Under the pieces are notes generated by a model. It had not been told where the DNA came from, ran no database searches, and was given only the letters and a program-made list of their open reading frames with translations. Both the position numbers and the translations under genes were made by a program. Source: Chitinophaga filiformis (lineage in GTDB: Bacteria; Bacteroidota; Bacteroidia; Chitinophagales; Chitinophagaceae). From it: DNA of 64,000 bases. The stretch is taken from the NCBI RefSeq assembly GCF_900102545.1, contig NZ_FNBN01000001.1, positions 1,380,221 to 1,444,220 of the forward strand, read 5' to 3'. This document shows positions 52,334-63,556 of the stretch, one piece after another. The stretch's first letter is position 1. Each line of letters begins with the position of its first letter.

Positions 52334-53872
52334 TTATTGGCTTACAACAACGTCTTCCTGTGCCGAGAATTTCGCCCAGGCCTTTACCGCCTTTACAGCA
52401 TGGCTCCAGCCTTTGATCCATTTGTGCACATCCTCTTCTTTACCTGCCGGGGTGAAAGAATGGTCTACCTGCCACTGGCGGGCAATTTCCTCCTGATCTT
52501 TCCAGAAACCTGTTGCCAGTCCGGCCAGATAAGCGGCGCCCATCGCCGTTGTTTCCGTAATCCTGGGGCGTATAACCTTGGTTCCCAGTATATCAGCCTG
52601 GAACTGCATCAGCAGGTTGTTGTTGGTTGCTCCGCCATCCACGCGCAGTTCCTTTATGCTGATACCGGCGTCTGCCTCCATCGCGCGTAGCACTTCCATA
52701 GTCTGATAGGCAATACTCTCGAGCGCTGCCCTTGCAATATGCGCCGACGTTGTACCCCTGGTCATGCCCACCAGCGTACCTCTCGCATGCTGGTCCCAGT
52801 GCGGAGCCCCCAGACCTGCGAATGCAGGTACCAGGTATACTCCGTCGTTATGAGCCACCTTCGCCGCCAGGCCTTCCACCTCGGAAGAAGACCGGATAAT
52901 GCCCAATCCATCGCGCAGCCATTGTACCACAGCTCCCGCAATGAAGATGCTGCCTTCCAGGGCGTATTCCACTTTCCCGTTTATTTTCCAGGCAATCGTA
53001 GTAACGAGGTTGTTCTGTGAAAGGATAGGCAGTTCACCAATATTCATCAGCATAAAACATCCCGTACCATAGGTGTTCTTTACCATACCGGGGGAGGTGC
53101 ACATCTGCCCGAACAGGGCCGCATGCTGGTCGCCCGCAATACCGGCAATAGGAATCGTTACTGAGAAAATAGAGGATGCTGTTTCCGCGATCAGCTCACT
53201 GGACTGCTTCACTTCCGGCAGCATCGTAGCCGGAATATCAAAGAGGGACAGCAATTCTTCGTCCCAGCTTTGTGTATGTATATTAAATAACATCGTCCGC
53301 GAAGCATTGGTAATATCTGTCGCGTGTGTTTTTCCTTCTGTGAGGTTCCATACCAGCCATGCATCCACGGTGCCGAAAGCCAGTAATCCTTTGGATGCTT
53401 TTTCCCGGGCACCGTCCACATTATCCAGGATCCATTTCACTTTCGTCGCGGAGAAGTAAGCGTCAATTACAAGACCCGTCTTTTCACGGATCATCTGTCC
53501 ATGGCCTGCTGCTTTCAATTCATCACAATAGGCGGCAGTACGGCGATCCTGCCAGACGATGGCATTGTGCACGGGTTTCCCTGTATGGCGGTCCCACACA
53601 ATGGTAGTTTCCCGCTGATTAGTGATCCCAATGGCCGCAATGTCTGTTCCTTTCAATCCGGCTTTGGCTACTGCTTCGGCAGCAACGCCTAACTGGCTGG
53701 ACCAGATCTCGCTGGCATCATGCTCCACCCATCCGGGGGAAGGGAAGATCTGCCTGAATTCTTTTTGGGCTACAGATACGATGGCGCCGGCTTTATCAAA
53801 GATGATTGCCCTTGAGCTGGTGGTACCCTGATCCAATGCCAGGATGTACCGGGTTATTTCCTTTTCCTTCAT
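52334..53872 (-). CDS. glpK: Glycerol kinase
   Basis: 512 residues, FGGY family. [18 protein letters not shown] at the N-terminus, [31 protein letters not shown], and the C-terminal [18 protein letters not shown]. It phosphorylates glycerol to sn-glycerol 3-phosphate in the cytosol. It lies between glpD and glpF on the same strand, 60 bases after the glpD stop. Confidence 0.97.
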   Translation of the reverse strand: MKEKEITRYILALDQGTTSSRAIIFDKAGAIVSVAQKEFRQIFPSPGWVEHDASEIWSSQLGVAAEAVAKAGLKGTDIAAIGITNQRETTIVWDRHTGKPVHNAIVWQDRRTAAYCDELKAAGHGQMIREKTGLVIDAYFSATKVKWILDNVDGAREKASKGLLAFGTVDAWLVWNLTEGKTHATDITNASRTMLFNIHTQSWDEELLSLFDIPATMLPEVKQSSELIAETASSIFSVTIPIAGIAGDQHAALFGQMCTSPGMVKNTYGTGCFMLMNIGELPILSQNNLVTTIAWKINGKVEYALEGSIFIAGAVVQWLRDGLGIIRSSSEVEGLAAKVAHNDGVYLVPAFAGLGAPHWDQHARGTLVGMTRGTTSAHIARAALESIAYQTMEVLRAMEADAGISIKELRVDGGATNNNLLMQFQADILGTKVIRPRITETTAMGAAYLAGLATGFWKDQEEIARQWQVDHSFTPAGKEEDVHKWIKGWSHAVKAVKAWAKFSAQEDVVVSQ

Positions 53873-53932
53873 ATAGCAAACACGTGAAATTTAACGGATG
53901 TGGAACTATGATTTATGTTGTTGATGTTCTGA

Positions 53933-55501
53933 TCACTGCAGGAGATAATGTGCTGCTATCGCTGTAAAGGTTTTCACCTGCGCATCCTCCCAGGTCTTAT
54001 CTTTCCCCAGTTCCGCTGCCAGTATAGCGGCAACGGCAGGGGCCATCTCCACAGCAGCACGGGCATCCAGCAAGAGTGCCCGTAATCTTCTGGACAAGAC
54101 ATCATCTACGGTACGGGCCATTTCCTGCTGCACCGCCCAGACCACCTGCGCCTCAATATAAGGCAACCGGGGATGCAATTGTTTAGACAACTTAGGATTA
54201 GCTTTTATCAGGGCATTGATCTGCTCTGCATCACTGCCATATACGTCTAGCGGGGCAGGAGCGGGAGCCGCTGTCGTATATCCGTGAATGTGCAGGCCTT
54301 GCGTTGTACAGGGAACAGCTGCCAGTTCACCGGTAGCGATGGCCGTATCCACGGTATCTTCCGCCATTTTGCGGAACGTGGTCCATTTTCCGCCTGTAAT
54401 GGTAATAAGTCCTGAAGTGGCGGTAATCACCTTATGGCTGCGGGATATTTCCTTGGTGCTATCGGTATCTTTCTGTGGAGCGGCCAATGGTCGCAGGCCC
54501 GCATATACGCTCAACACATCTGCGCGGGTAGGCGCTTTTTGCAGGTAACTGCCAGCAGTCTGCAGAATGAAATTGATCTCTGCTTCGAGCGCCTGTGGTT
54601 CCAGGCTATGGTCGTTCAGTGGCGTATCTGTTGTACCTACCAACACTTTCCCATGCCAGGGCAGGGCAAACAACACACGTCCGTCCGCTGTTTTCGGAAT
54701 CATCAATGCGCTGCTGCTGTTCAGGAAACTCTTATCCAGTACAAGGTGTACTCCCTGACTGGGACGGATAGTGGGCCGGGCACCTGGTTCATCCATCTGC
54801 AGTACTTCGTCGGCAAATACACCGGTCGCGTTGATCACCGTTTTAGCCTGGAAATCATATGTTTCTTCTGTTTCCATGTCCTTCGCGCTTACCCCGTTTA
54901 TTTTTCCGTTGCCGTTTTTCCGGAGACTGGTCACTTTAAAATAGTTCAGCAGTACGGCTCCTTTTTCGGTGGCTGTCTGTGCCAGGTTTATTGCCAGACG
55001 GGAATCGTCAAACTGTCCGTCGTGATAGACAATACCACCTTTCAAACCTTCGCGACGTATAGCCGGCATGGCTTTGATAACCTTCTGTCGCCCAATAACG
55101 CGGGAGGGGCCGAGGCTAAGTCTACCGGACAGCAGGTCATATAGCTTCAGGCCTATACCATAGAAAGGGCCCTGCCACCATTTATAGTACGGGATGATGA
55201 ATTCCTGGTCGTGTGCAAGATGTGGCGCGTTAGCCAGCAGCAATCCTCTTTCGTACAGGGCTTCTTTTACCAGTCCTACGTCACCCTGAGCCAGATAGCG
55301 CACCCCTCCATGCACCAGTTTTGTACTACGGCTGGAGGTGCCTTTGGCAAAATCGGACTGTTCCAGCAGGAGAGTATGGAAGCCCCGCTGAGCGGCATCC
55401 ATAGCAATGCCTAATCCGGTAGCGCCACCACCGATTACAATAATATCCCAAACGACTGTTGCCGTATTGCCTAGCTGTTGTTTAAAGGTTAACCTGTTCA
55501 T
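53933..55501 (-). CDS. glpD: Glycerol-3-phosphate dehydrogenase/oxidase (FAD)
   Basis: 522 residues. FAD-binding VIGGGATGLGIAMDAAQRGF with TSSRSTKLVHGGVRYL, GLKGGIVYHDGQFDDSRLA, a C-terminal DAO_C helical domain (about 390-520). It oxidises glycerol 3-phosphate to dihydroxyacetone phosphate and feeds electrons to quinone at the membrane. First gene of the minus-strand glp block, divergent from glpR. Confidence 0.95.
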   Translation of the reverse strand: MNRLTFKQQLGNTATVVWDIIVIGGGATGLGIAMDAAQRGFHTLLLEQSDFAKGTSSRSTKLVHGGVRYLAQGDVGLVKEALYERGLLLANAPHLAHDQEFIIPYYKWWQGPFYGIGLKLYDLLSGRLSLGPSRVIGRQKVIKAMPAIRREGLKGGIVYHDGQFDDSRLAINLAQTATEKGAVLLNYFKVTSLRKNGNGKINGVSAKDMETEETYDFQAKTVINATGVFADEVLQMDEPGARPTIRPSQGVHLVLDKSFLNSSSALMIPKTADGRVLFALPWHGKVLVGTTDTPLNDHSLEPQALEAEINFILQTAGSYLQKAPTRADVLSVYAGLRPLAAPQKDTDSTKEISRSHKVITATSGLITITGGKWTTFRKMAEDTVDTAIATGELAAVPCTTQGLHIHGYTTAAPAPAPLDVYGSDAEQINALIKANPKLSKQLHPRLPYIEAQVVWAVQQEMARTVDDVLSRRLRALLLDARAAVEMAPAVAAILAAELGKDKTWEDAQVKTFTAIAAHYLLQ

Positions 55502-55821
55502 TGTGAGGAATATGCTTTATTTTCTTTTAATTAGTTTCGGTTTATTTCATTCTCGTCCGCAAAAAATAGAGCGGGTGCTGGCCTTCCCGTAAACCGAAAA
55601 TAAATATTTTGCTCGTTCCTTTTCAGGAAGTTAATGCATAAACGCGCATTTATACATGATATTCTTCACTTTTTACTAAATATTTTTTCTGATGCAATGT
55701 GTTAAATTCAACAACATGAAAGTACTTTTGTAACGAATTGGAAGAAGGCATAACTGTATTTGTTCCAAATCTGTTTAAAACATGTAATGCTTTTTTCTAC
55801 AACTGCTAATTTTTTGCCCAT
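55502..55821. other. glpD-glpR divergent promoter region
   Basis: 320 AT-rich bases with no gene. It holds a near-palindrome TGTTAAATTCAACA (55700-55713) and a TAnnTTTG box TACTTTTG (55723-55730), both listed separately. Confidence 0.5.
55700..55730 (+). promoter_or_regulatory. Candidate GlpR operator and -7 box
   Basis: TGTTAAATTCAACA is a 14-base near-palindrome (one mismatched pair) ending nine bases before TACTTTTG (55723-55730), which fits the -7 consensus on the plus strand, 92 bases from the glpR start. Placement next to a DeoR-type regulator suggests autoregulation or control of the divergent glpD. Confidence 0.4.
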
Positions 55822-56592
55822 ATGTCAATGATCAATATTGCAGAAAGACACAAATACATTCTTGACCGTTTAGCTGAGAAAGGATATGTGAATGTAGTTG
55901 ACCTCTGCAAGGAACTGGATGTTTCCGGTGTTACCATTCGTAAAGACCTCAAACTGCTTGAAGACAAGTCTCTTTTATTCCGTTCACACGGAGGCGCTAC
56001 AGTGAACAATCCCTACATTAACGACAAGCCTGTTAATGAGAAGGAAAAACTGCGCCGCGAGGAAAAGAACAATATTGCCATTGCAGCAGCCGGCATGATA
56101 GCCCCGAATGATGCCATTATTATCTCTTCAGGAACTACCGCGCTGGCATTGGCCAGAAATGTCCATCCTAAAGGACATCTCACAGTGATCACTCCCGCAC
56201 TCAACGTAGCACAGGAGCTGCTTCGCCATCCGGAGATCGAAGTATTACAGCTGGGAGGTATTGTACGTAACAGTTCTTCCTCAGTAACAGGCACCTATGC
56301 CGAAAGGATCCTGGCCGACTTCTCCTGTTCCAAATTATTCCTTGGCCTGGACGGTATTGATATCGAATTCGGGCTGACTACTACTAATCTCCTTGAAGCA
56401 CAGTTGAATCAACGCATGGTAGCTGCAGCTCAGAAGACGATTGTACTGGCAGATTCTTCTAAATTCGGCCGTCGTGGTTTTGGAAAGATCTGCGATCTGG
56501 AAGATGTGGATGAGATTATTACGGATACCGGTATTTCGGCGCATATTGTAAAGGCGCTGGAGGAGATGGGGATAAACGTCACCATCGTTTAA
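55822..56592 (+). CDS. DeoR/GlpR family transcriptional regulator
   Basis: 256 residues. N-terminal DeoR helix-turn-helix (INIAERHKYILDRLAEKGYVNVVDLCKELDVSGVTIRKDLKLLE), then LLFRSHGGAT and the effector-binding sensor domain (IIISSGTTALALA, LGLDGIDIEFGLTT, VLADSSKFGRRGF). Family members bind a phosphosugar or glycerol 3-phosphate. Divergent from glpD-glpK-glpF, so a glp repressor is the natural inference. Confidence 0.93.
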   Translation: MSMINIAERHKYILDRLAEKGYVNVVDLCKELDVSGVTIRKDLKLLEDKSLLFRSHGGATVNNPYINDKPVNEKEKLRREEKNNIAIAAAGMIAPNDAIIISSGTTALALARNVHPKGHLTVITPALNVAQELLRHPEIEVLQLGGIVRNSSSSVTGTYAERILADFSCSKLFLGLDGIDIEFGLTTTNLLEAQLNQRMVAAAQKTIVLADSSKFGRRGFGKICDLEDVDEIITDTGISAHIVKALEEMGINVTIV

Positions 56593-56661
56593 TCTATTTA
56601 TCATTATATACATTGTACCGTTGACGGGTCCGGTTTTTATTGCCGTGCCCCGGGTGCATTT

Positions 56662-56780
56662 TATGGCGTTATCCCGGGGGTTGCACCCATTGTACGTCAT
56701 CCGGGGGTTTGCGCGCGTTATACGTCATCCGGGTTGCACCCGTTATACGTCTTCCCGGGGTTGCACCCCGCGCTACAAAC
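56662..56780. repeat. GC-rich tandem repeat units (REP-like)
   Basis: Four degenerate units of about 25-30 bases of the form TACGTCATCCGGGGTTGCA followed by CCCGTT. Each contains a GGGG-TTGCA-CCCC type hairpin. The last unit continues into CGCTACAAACACTGAGACCCC. Such modules look like dispersed intergenic repeats in environmental Bacteroidota genomes. Confidence 0.75.
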
Positions 56781-56880
56781 ACTGAGACCCCTGCCGGGGT
56801 CTATTGTCGCGAATGGTTTCATTGGCTGTTACATGGATATAAATAGGGTTCAACCCTATCCGGATTAAGGCGAGATTCAG

Positions 56881-56995
56881 TAGAGGTTCGTTCCGATAAG
56901 CTTTGAGATAACCTTATCCTTCCTTGATCTTCCCTTTTAAAGGGAGCATTAAGGGAGGGTAAGGTTATCTCAAAGCTTATCGGAACGAATCTCTA
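56881..56995. repeat. Large palindrome with 45-bp arms
   Basis: Left arm 56881-56925 and right arm 56951-56995 match at 42 of 45 positions (core TTCGTTCCGATAAGCTTTGA). The central 25 bases hold another small dyad (TCCCT...AGGGA). The ends read TAGAG/CTCTA. On the plus-strand RNA all three mismatches become G-U pairs. It could be a MITE-like element or a long structured RNA. Confidence 0.85.
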
Positions 56996-57261
56996 TTATA
57001 TCTCTATCGAACCCACAAGCCTCGTTATTGTCTCAATCCACCCATGAAGGGGTAAAATCACTGCTCACTTTCTCCGCAAACCCCTCTTACCCTCAACACA
57101 TTAAACATTTTCGTCACCCAACAAGCCCCTCGCTGGCCCAAATATGGTCACATATTACCCGTCTACTTATTTAATTCTAACAAATGCCCATACTTTTTTA
57201 ATCTTTTCTAATTTTTAGTGGTTATACAAAAACTTTCGTAAAAAATGCCGGTTTCCTTTAG

Positions 57262-57269
57262 TATCTTTA
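57262..57269 (+). promoter_or_regulatory. Candidate -7 box for gltB
   Basis: TATCTTTA is one mismatch from TAnnTTTG and lies 81 bases before the ATG at 57350; it is inside the longer gltB frame, which supports the later start. Confidence 0.3.
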
Positions 57270-57349
57270 TACCGTTCCCGATAAATTACGGTACCTCAAC
57301 CGCCCAGAGTAAGCGGGGAAGGTGTGCCAAGGTCAAAAAATCTAAACGA

Positions 57350-60300
57350 ATGCAAGAAGTGAAGCAATTGCAAGGACTGTATCACCCGGATTTTGAGCAT
57401 GATGCATGCGGAACAGGCTTTACTGCCCACATCAAGGGCCGTAAATCGCATCAGATCATCCGGGATGCGTTGACCATGTTGGAAAACATGGAGCACCGCG
57501 GTGCATGTGGTTATGAGCAAAACACCGGTGACGGGGCTGGTATCCTGATCCAGCTGCCACACGAGTTCCTGTACGACGAATGCCTTAAGATAGGCATTAG
57601 CCTCCCTGAATTTGGAAAATACGGGGTAGGCATGATTTTCTTTCCGAAAGAGCCTCGCTGGCGCGAAGAGTGCCGTGAGATCCTGAACCGAGCGGCCGAG
57701 AAACTGGGACTGGAAATACTGGGTTACCGTAAGGTGCCGGTACGCCCGGACGGTATTGGTGAAGGCGCACTTTCTGTTGAACCGGAAATTGAACAGGTAT
57801 TTATTGCCTGTCCTTATCATATTACGGACAATGATACTTTTGAGCGTAAACTCTTCGTACTGCGTAACTACGTTTCCAAAACCGTTCGCAACACCGTACC
57901 GAAAGAGAAAGCGCTTTTCTACATTCCTTCCCTTTCTACAAAAACGATCGTTTATAAAGGTCAGTTAACAACTTACCAGGTACGTCATTATTATGCTGAC
58001 CTCAGCGATGAGAAGATGGTATCTGCATTTGCACTGATCCACTCCCGTTTCGCTACCAACACTTTCCCAAGCTGGCGCCTGGCTCACCCTTACCGCTACA
58101 TTGCGCATAATGGTGAGATCAACACCCTGAAAGGAAACCTGAACTGGTTGAGAGCAGGAGAGAAGGACTTCGTTTCCAAATACTTCTCACAGGAAGAAAT
58201 GGACATGATCCTCCCTCTTGTGGAAGAAGGTCAGTCTGACTCTGCGAGCCTGGATAACGTAGTGGAACTGTTGCTGCTTACCGGCCGCTCACTGCCACAC
58301 GTGATGATGATGCTGATCCCTGAAGCCTGGGATGGTAACGAGGATATGGACCCTGTGAAGAAAGCGTTCTACGAATACCACGCTTCCCTCATGGAGCCAT
58401 GGGATGGTCCGGCTTGTATCTCCTTCACAGATGGTAAGATCATCGGTGGTACCCTGGACCGTAACGGTCTGCGTCCTGCCCGCTTCGTTATCACTAAAGA
58501 TGACCGCGTGATCATGGCGTCTGAAGCTGGTGTACTCCCAATCGATCCTAAAAATGTAAAAGAAAAAGGCCGCCTGCAGCCTGGTAAAATGTTCATTGTG
58601 GACATGGAACAGGGTCGCATCATCGGTGATGAGGAACTGAAACAGAATATCTGTTCCCAGCAACCTTATGGCGAGTGGCTGAATAAATATAAGATCCGCC
58701 TGGAAGAACTGTCTGAGCCAAGGGTTACTTTCACCCACCTGGAACACGATCAGATCTTTAAATATCAGCGCGCGTTCGGTTATTCTACAGAAGATCTTGA
58801 AACCATCATCGCGCCAATGGCCCTCGATGGTAAAGAACCAGTAGGCTCAATGGGTACGGATGCTCCGCTGGCCATCTTAAGTGATCAGCCGCAGCACCTG
58901 ACCAGCTATTTCAAACAGCTGTTCGCACAGGTAACCAACCCGCCAATTGATCCGATCCGTGAAAAGCTGGTAATGTCACTGGCTACCTATGTAGGTAACA
59001 ATGGCAACCTGCTGGACGAAGATCCGCTACACTGTCATGGTCTGGCGCTTCGTCATCCGATCCTGACCAACTTCGAACTGGAAAAGATCCGTAGTATAGA
59101 TACCGGTTTATTCCAGGCCAAGACCCTCCATACTTACTTCAGAGCCGACGGTAAACCAGGCTCCCTGGAAAAAGGCCTGCAGCGTCTGTGCCGTTATGCG
59201 GTAGATGCTGTGGAAGATGGTTTCGAAGTGATCATCCTGTCTGACAGAGCGATCGACTCAGAACATGCCGCTATGCCTTCCTTACTGGCTGCATCTGCTG
59301 TACACCACCACCTCATCCGCAAAGGATACCGTGGTCAGGTAGGGCTGATCGTAGAAGCGGGGGATGTTTGGGAAGTGCACCACTTCGCCTGTCTGCTGGG
59401 CTTTGGCGTAACTGCCATCAACCCATACCTGGCGCTGAGCACGATCCGTGACATGAAGCTGAACGACAAACTGGAGACTACCCTGGATGTAGATAAACTG
59501 AAGAAGAATTACATCAAGGCTGTATGTGACGGTTTGCTGAAAGTATTCTCTAAAATGGGTATCTCCACCCTGCAATCATACCAGGGTGCACAGATATTTG
59601 AAATATTAGGTATCAACCGCCAGGTAGTAGATAAATATTTCACCGGCGCAGTGTCCCGTATACAGGGTATGGGCCTCGATGAAATAGCCCGCGAAACACT
59701 GGCTAAGCACTGGATGGGTTACGGCCGTAAGGAAACACCTGTACAGCGTCTTACAACCGGCGGTATCTACCAGTGGAAGAGAAAAGGGGAATTCCACCTC
59801 TTCAATCCGACCACCATCCACCTCTTACAATATGCTACCCGTATGGGCGATTACAGCATATTTAAGAAGTATTCCAAAGCGGTGAACGACCAGAGCGAAA
59901 AAGCGGCCACCCTACGTAGCCTGTTCGCTTTCAAACGTACCCGTCCTTCTGTTCCGCTGGAAGAAGTTGAATCAGCTGAAAGCATCCTGAAGCGTTTTGC
60001 TACCGGTGCGATGAGCTTTGGTTCCATCTCCCACGAAGCACACTCCACACTGGCTATCGCGATGAACCGTATCGGTGCAAAGAGCAATACCGGTGAGGGT
60101 GGTGAAGACGAAATCCGTTACGAACAGCTGCCAAATGGAGATAGCATGCGCTCATCCATCAAGCAGGTGGCAAGTGCCCGTTTTGGTGTAACAAGTAATT
60201 ATCTGACAAACGCGGACGAGCTCCAGATCAAGATGGCACAAGGTGCTAAACCTGGAGAAGGCGGACAGTTACCTGGACATAAAGTAGATGACTGGATCGC

Positions 60301-61879
60301 TAAGGTGCGTCACTCTACACCAGGTGTAGGTCTGATCTCTCCTCCTCCGCACCACGATATTTATTCCATCGAGGACCTTGCTCAGTTGATCTTTGACCTG
60401 AAAAATGCTAACCGTGCCGCACGTATCAGTGTAAAACTGGTATCCAAGGCTGGTGTTGGTACCATCGCTGCCGGTGTTGCCAAAGCAAAAGCGGACGTAG
60501 TACTGATCTCCGGTTATGACGGTGGTACCGGTGCTTCTCCGATCAGCTCTATCAAACATGCGGGTCTGCCATGGGAACTGGGTCTGGCTGAAACACACCA
60601 GACATTGGTAAAGAACAAACTGCGTAGCCGCGTAGTGGTACAGACCGATGGTCAGCTGAAAACCGGCCGTGACATCGCTATCGCTGCTCTGCTAGGTGCA
60701 GAAGAGTGGGGTGTGGCAACTGCTGCACTGGTAGCAGAAGGATGTATCATGATGCGTAAGTGTCACCTGAATACCTGTCCTGTAGGTGTAGCCACCCAGG
60801 ATCCTGAACTGCGCAAGCGCTTCAACGGTGATGCTGAGAATGTAGTGAACCTGTTCAGGTTCCTGGTAGAAGAACTCCGTGAGATCATGGCGGACCTTGG
60901 TTTCCGTAAGGTGACCGAAATGGTAGGCCAGGTGGACAACCTCCAGGTACGTGAAAACATCTCTCACTGGAAGTACAAACAACTTGATCTGTCTCCGATA
61001 TTATATAAAGAACCTGCTGACGCTGAAACTGGCCTGTACAAACAGGAAGAACAGGATCATGGTATCGGCGAGGTGATTGACTGGCAGCTGCTGAAATCAG
61101 CACAGCCAGCGTTGGAGAAAAAATCCCGTGTATTCCACCAGTACAACATCAAAAACACTGACAGGGCTGTAGGTACCATCCTCAGTAACGAAATATCCAA
61201 ACGTTATGCAGGAGCAGGCCTTCCGGAAGATACTATCCACTACAAGTTTGTGGGTTCTGCCGGACAAAGTTTCGGTGCTTTCAATACTAAAGGTGTAACA
61301 CTGGAACTGGAAGGGGAAGCAAATGACTACTTCGGTAAAGGTTTATCCGGTGCAAAACTGATCCTTTATCCTTCTCCGGAAGCAGGCTTCAAAGCGGAAG
61401 AGAATATCATCGCAGGAAACGTTGCCTTCTATGGCGCCACCTCCGGTGAAGCTTACATCCGCGGTAAAGCCGGTGAACGCTTCTGTGTACGTAACTCCGG
61501 CGCTACAATCGTAGCAGAAGGTGTGGGCGATCACGGTTGTGAATATATGACGGGAGGTAAAGCAGTGATACTGGGTGAAACCGGCCGCAACTTCGGTGCA
61601 GGTATGAGTGGTGGTATTGCCTATATATATGATGTAAAAGGTGTGTTTGCAGGACGTTGCAACAAGGACATGATTGACCTGGATCCGCTGGACCAGCAGG
61701 ATGCTGCTGAACTGCAGGACCTGATCACCAAGCATCATGCATATACGAACAGTACTGTGGCCAAGTTCATACTGAAAGACTGGGAAAACCAGCTGCGCCA
61801 CTTCGTGAAAGTGTTCCCGAAAGAGTACAAAGCTGTACTGAGCGCAAGCAAGACGGGAGCACAGCAGGTAGAGAAGTAG
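57350..61879 (+). CDS. gltB: Glutamate synthase, large (alpha) subunit
   Basis: 1509 residues from the ATG at 57350. An ATG 105 bases upstream would add an unconserved leader. The N-terminal glutamine amidotransferase domain begins at C20 ([10 protein letters not shown]) after a removable propeptide. The central FMN domain has [10 protein letters not shown] and [10 protein letters not shown]. The [3Fe-4S] cluster cysteines are in [15 protein letters not shown] (near 1132). The C-terminal GXGXG beta-helix is at about 1280-1500. It makes two glutamates from glutamine and 2-oxoglutarate. gltD follows after 29 bases. Confidence 0.97.
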   Translation: MQEVKQLQGLYHPDFEHDACGTGFTAHIKGRKSHQIIRDALTMLENMEHRGACGYEQNTGDGAGILIQLPHEFLYDECLKIGISLPEFGKYGVGMIFFPKEPRWREECREILNRAAEKLGLEILGYRKVPVRPDGIGEGALSVEPEIEQVFIACPYHITDNDTFERKLFVLRNYVSKTVRNTVPKEKALFYIPSLSTKTIVYKGQLTTYQVRHYYADLSDEKMVSAFALIHSRFATNTFPSWRLAHPYRYIAHNGEINTLKGNLNWLRAGEKDFVSKYFSQEEMDMILPLVEEGQSDSASLDNVVELLLLTGRSLPHVMMMLIPEAWDGNEDMDPVKKAFYEYHASLMEPWDGPACISFTDGKIIGGTLDRNGLRPARFVITKDDRVIMASEAGVLPIDPKNVKEKGRLQPGKMFIVDMEQGRIIGDEELKQNICSQQPYGEWLNKYKIRLEELSEPRVTFTHLEHDQIFKYQRAFGYSTEDLETIIAPMALDGKEPVGSMGTDAPLAILSDQPQHLTSYFKQLFAQVTNPPIDPIREKLVMSLATYVGNNGNLLDEDPLHCHGLALRHPILTNFELEKIRSIDTGLFQAKTLHTYFRADGKPGSLEKGLQRLCRYAVDAVEDGFEVIILSDRAIDSEHAAMPSLLAASAVHHHLIRKGYRGQVGLIVEAGDVWEVHHFACLLGFGVTAINPYLALSTIRDMKLNDKLETTLDVDKLKKNYIKAVCDGLLKVFSKMGISTLQSYQGAQIFEILGINRQVVDKYFTGAVSRIQGMGLDEIARETLAKHWMGYGRKETPVQRLTTGGIYQWKRKGEFHLFNPTTIHLLQYATRMGDYSIFKKYSKAVNDQSEKAATLRSLFAFKRTRPSVPLEEVESAESILKRFATGAMSFGSISHEAHSTLAIAMNRIGAKSNTGEGGEDEIRYEQLPNGDSMRSSIKQVASARFGVTSNYLTNADELQIKMAQGAKPGEGGQLPGHKVDDWIAKVRHSTPGVGLISPPPHHDIYSIEDLAQLIFDLKNANRAARISVKLVSKAGVGTIAAGVAKAKADVVLISGYDGGTGASPISSIKHAGLPWELGLAETHQTLVKNKLRSRVVVQTDGQLKTGRDIAIAALLGAEEWGVATAALVAEGCIMMRKCHLNTCPVGVATQDPELRKRFNGDAENVVNLFRFLVEELREIMADLGFRKVTEMVGQVDNLQVRENISHWKYKQLDLSPILYKEPADAETGLYKQEEQDHGIGEVIDWQLLKSAQPALEKKSRVFHQYNIKNTDRAVGTILSNEISKRYAGAGLPEDTIHYKFVGSAGQSFGAFNTKGVTLELEGEANDYFGKGLSGAKLILYPSPEAGFKAEENIIAGNVAFYGATSGEAYIRGKAGERFCVRNSGATIVAEGVGDHGCEYMTGGKAVILGETGRNFGAGMSGGIAYIYDVKGVFAGRCNKDMIDLDPLDQQDAAELQDLITKHHAYTNSTVAKFILKDWENQLRHFVKVFPKEYKAVLSASKTGAQQVEK

Positions 61880-61908
61880 TAACATTCTAACATCTAAGAC
61901 AAGAGACA

Positions 61909-63384
61909 ATGGGCAAACCAACAGGATTCCTGGAATTTACACGGGAACTGCCGGGCAAAACTCCAGTAACGGAGAGAGTCCAACACTATAACGAATTCGT
62001 AGAGAAGTATTCAGACACAAAACTGAATGAACAGTCTGCACGCTGTATGAACTGTGGCGTACCATTCTGTCACAGTGGTTGTCCCCTGGGCAACGTGATC
62101 CCTGAGTTCAACGATGCGGTGTATCAGAAAGACTGGAAAGAAGCTTATGAAATATTAACCAGTACCAACAACTTCCCGGAATTTACAGGCCGTATCTGTC
62201 CTGCTCCGTGTGAAAGCGCCTGTGTACTGGGTATCAATCAGCCTCCGGTAGCTATCGAAGAGATTGAGCGTCACATTATCGAAATTGCTTTTGACAAAGG
62301 ACTGGTACAGGCTAAAACGCCAAGAGTACGTACTGGCAAAAAGATTGCGGTGATCGGTTCCGGTCCTGCAGGTCTGGCTGCCGCTGCTCAGCTGAACTAT
62401 GCCGGCCATAGTGTGACTGTATTTGAAAGAGATGATGCTCCGGGTGGTCTGCTCCGTTACGGTATCCCTGACTTCAAACTGGAAAAATGGGTAATAGACC
62501 GCCGTATTAAACTGATGGAAGAAGAGGGCGTTGTGTTCCAATGCAATGCAAACGTAGGTGTGAATGTGAGCGTGAATGATCTGCTGCGTGAATACAATGC
62601 GATCGTACTGGCAGGTGGATCTACTATTCCACGTGACCTCAGCATCCCTGGCCGTCAGCTGCATGGTGTACATTATGCGATGGATTTCCTGAAACAACAG
62701 AATAAACGTGTAGCCAACCGTCCTGTTTCCGGTCATGATATCCTTGCCGGCGGCAAGAATGTTGTAGTAATAGGCGGCGGTGATACCGGTTCTGACTGTG
62801 TAGGTACTTCTAACCGTCATGGAGCCATTAGCGTAACCCAGCTTGAGTTACTACCGAAACCTCCGGGAGAGCGTACACCATATATGCCGTGGCCTACTTA
62901 TCCAATGGTGTTGAAAACCTCTTCCTCTCATGAAGAAGGCGCTGAGCGTCAATGGGCAATCGGTACGAAAGAATTTGTCGGTGATGAGAAGGGCAACCTG
63001 AAAGGGCTGAAAATAGTGAACCTCGAATGGGCACTGGGTCCCGACGGCAGACCAGGCGGCTTCAAAGAAGTGCCTGGCAGCGAACAGGAAATCCCTTGTG
63101 AATTAGCCTTCCTGGCGATGGGCTTCTTACATCCTCAACATACCGGCCTGCTGGACGAGCTGGGTGTAGAAAGAGATGAGCGTGGCAATGTGAAAGCCGG
63201 TGAGAAAGCCTTCCAGACTACCATACCAAAAGTATTTGCTGCCGGCGATATGCGCCGCGGACAGTCTCTGGTGGTATGGGCAATCAGCGAAGGACGTGAG
63301 TGTGCCAGAAAAGTAGATGAATTCCTGATGGGCACATCACAACTCGAAAGTAAAGACGATTCCCTGCAGGCACTGGCTGTATAA
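61909..63384 (+). CDS. gltD: Glutamate synthase, small (beta) subunit
   Basis: 491 residues. N-terminal cysteine-rich cluster domain (CMNCGVPFCHSGCPLGN, CPAPCESACVLGI), FAD motif VIGSGPAGLAAAAQLNYAGH, NADPH motif VIGGGDTGSDCVGTSNRHG and the C-terminal FAAGDMRRGQSLVVWAI. It transfers electrons from NADPH through FAD and clusters to GltB. Operon partner of gltB and terminated by the hairpin at 63467-63491. Confidence 0.97.
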   Translation: MGKPTGFLEFTRELPGKTPVTERVQHYNEFVEKYSDTKLNEQSARCMNCGVPFCHSGCPLGNVIPEFNDAVYQKDWKEAYEILTSTNNFPEFTGRICPAPCESACVLGINQPPVAIEEIERHIIEIAFDKGLVQAKTPRVRTGKKIAVIGSGPAGLAAAAQLNYAGHSVTVFERDDAPGGLLRYGIPDFKLEKWVIDRRIKLMEEEGVVFQCNANVGVNVSVNDLLREYNAIVLAGGSTIPRDLSIPGRQLHGVHYAMDFLKQQNKRVANRPVSGHDILAGGKNVVVIGGGDTGSDCVGTSNRHGAISVTQLELLPKPPGERTPYMPWPTYPMVLKTSSSHEEGAERQWAIGTKEFVGDEKGNLKGLKIVNLEWALGPDGRPGGFKEVPGSEQEIPCELAFLAMGFLHPQHTGLLDELGVERDERGNVKAGEKAFQTTIPKVFAAGDMRRGQSLVVWAISEGRECARKVDEFLMGTSQLESKDDSLQALAV

Positions 63385-63466
63385 GCTACCAATGCCGCAG
63401 AGAACATGCTATAAAAATATCAAAGAGTCTCATAAGCAGGTTTAGATTTTGTTGTAACCTTCAGCC

Positions 63467-63491
63467 GGGCCGGGTTTTTACCCGGCCTTTT
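63467..63491 (+). terminator. Rho-independent terminator of gltBD
   Basis: Stem GGCCGGGT with ACCCGGCC, loop TTTT, followed by TTTT. Confidence 0.9.
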
Positions 63492-63556
63492 GCATGCCCT
63501 CAGACCGTTGCCGTTTTTGGTTTATATTTACAGTATAATTTATCCCAGAGATCCCT

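Larger units (their letters stand above)
56593..57349. other. Repeat-rich gap between glpR and gltB
   Basis: About 750 bases without a gene. It holds GC-rich short tandem hairpin repeats (56662-56780), two further hairpins (GACCCC...GGGGTC at 56786-56801; AGGGTT...AACCCT at 56845-56857), a 115-base palindrome (56881-56995) and the gltB promoter region. The gltB frame extends to an ATG at 57245, but conservation starts at 57350. Confidence 0.7.
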
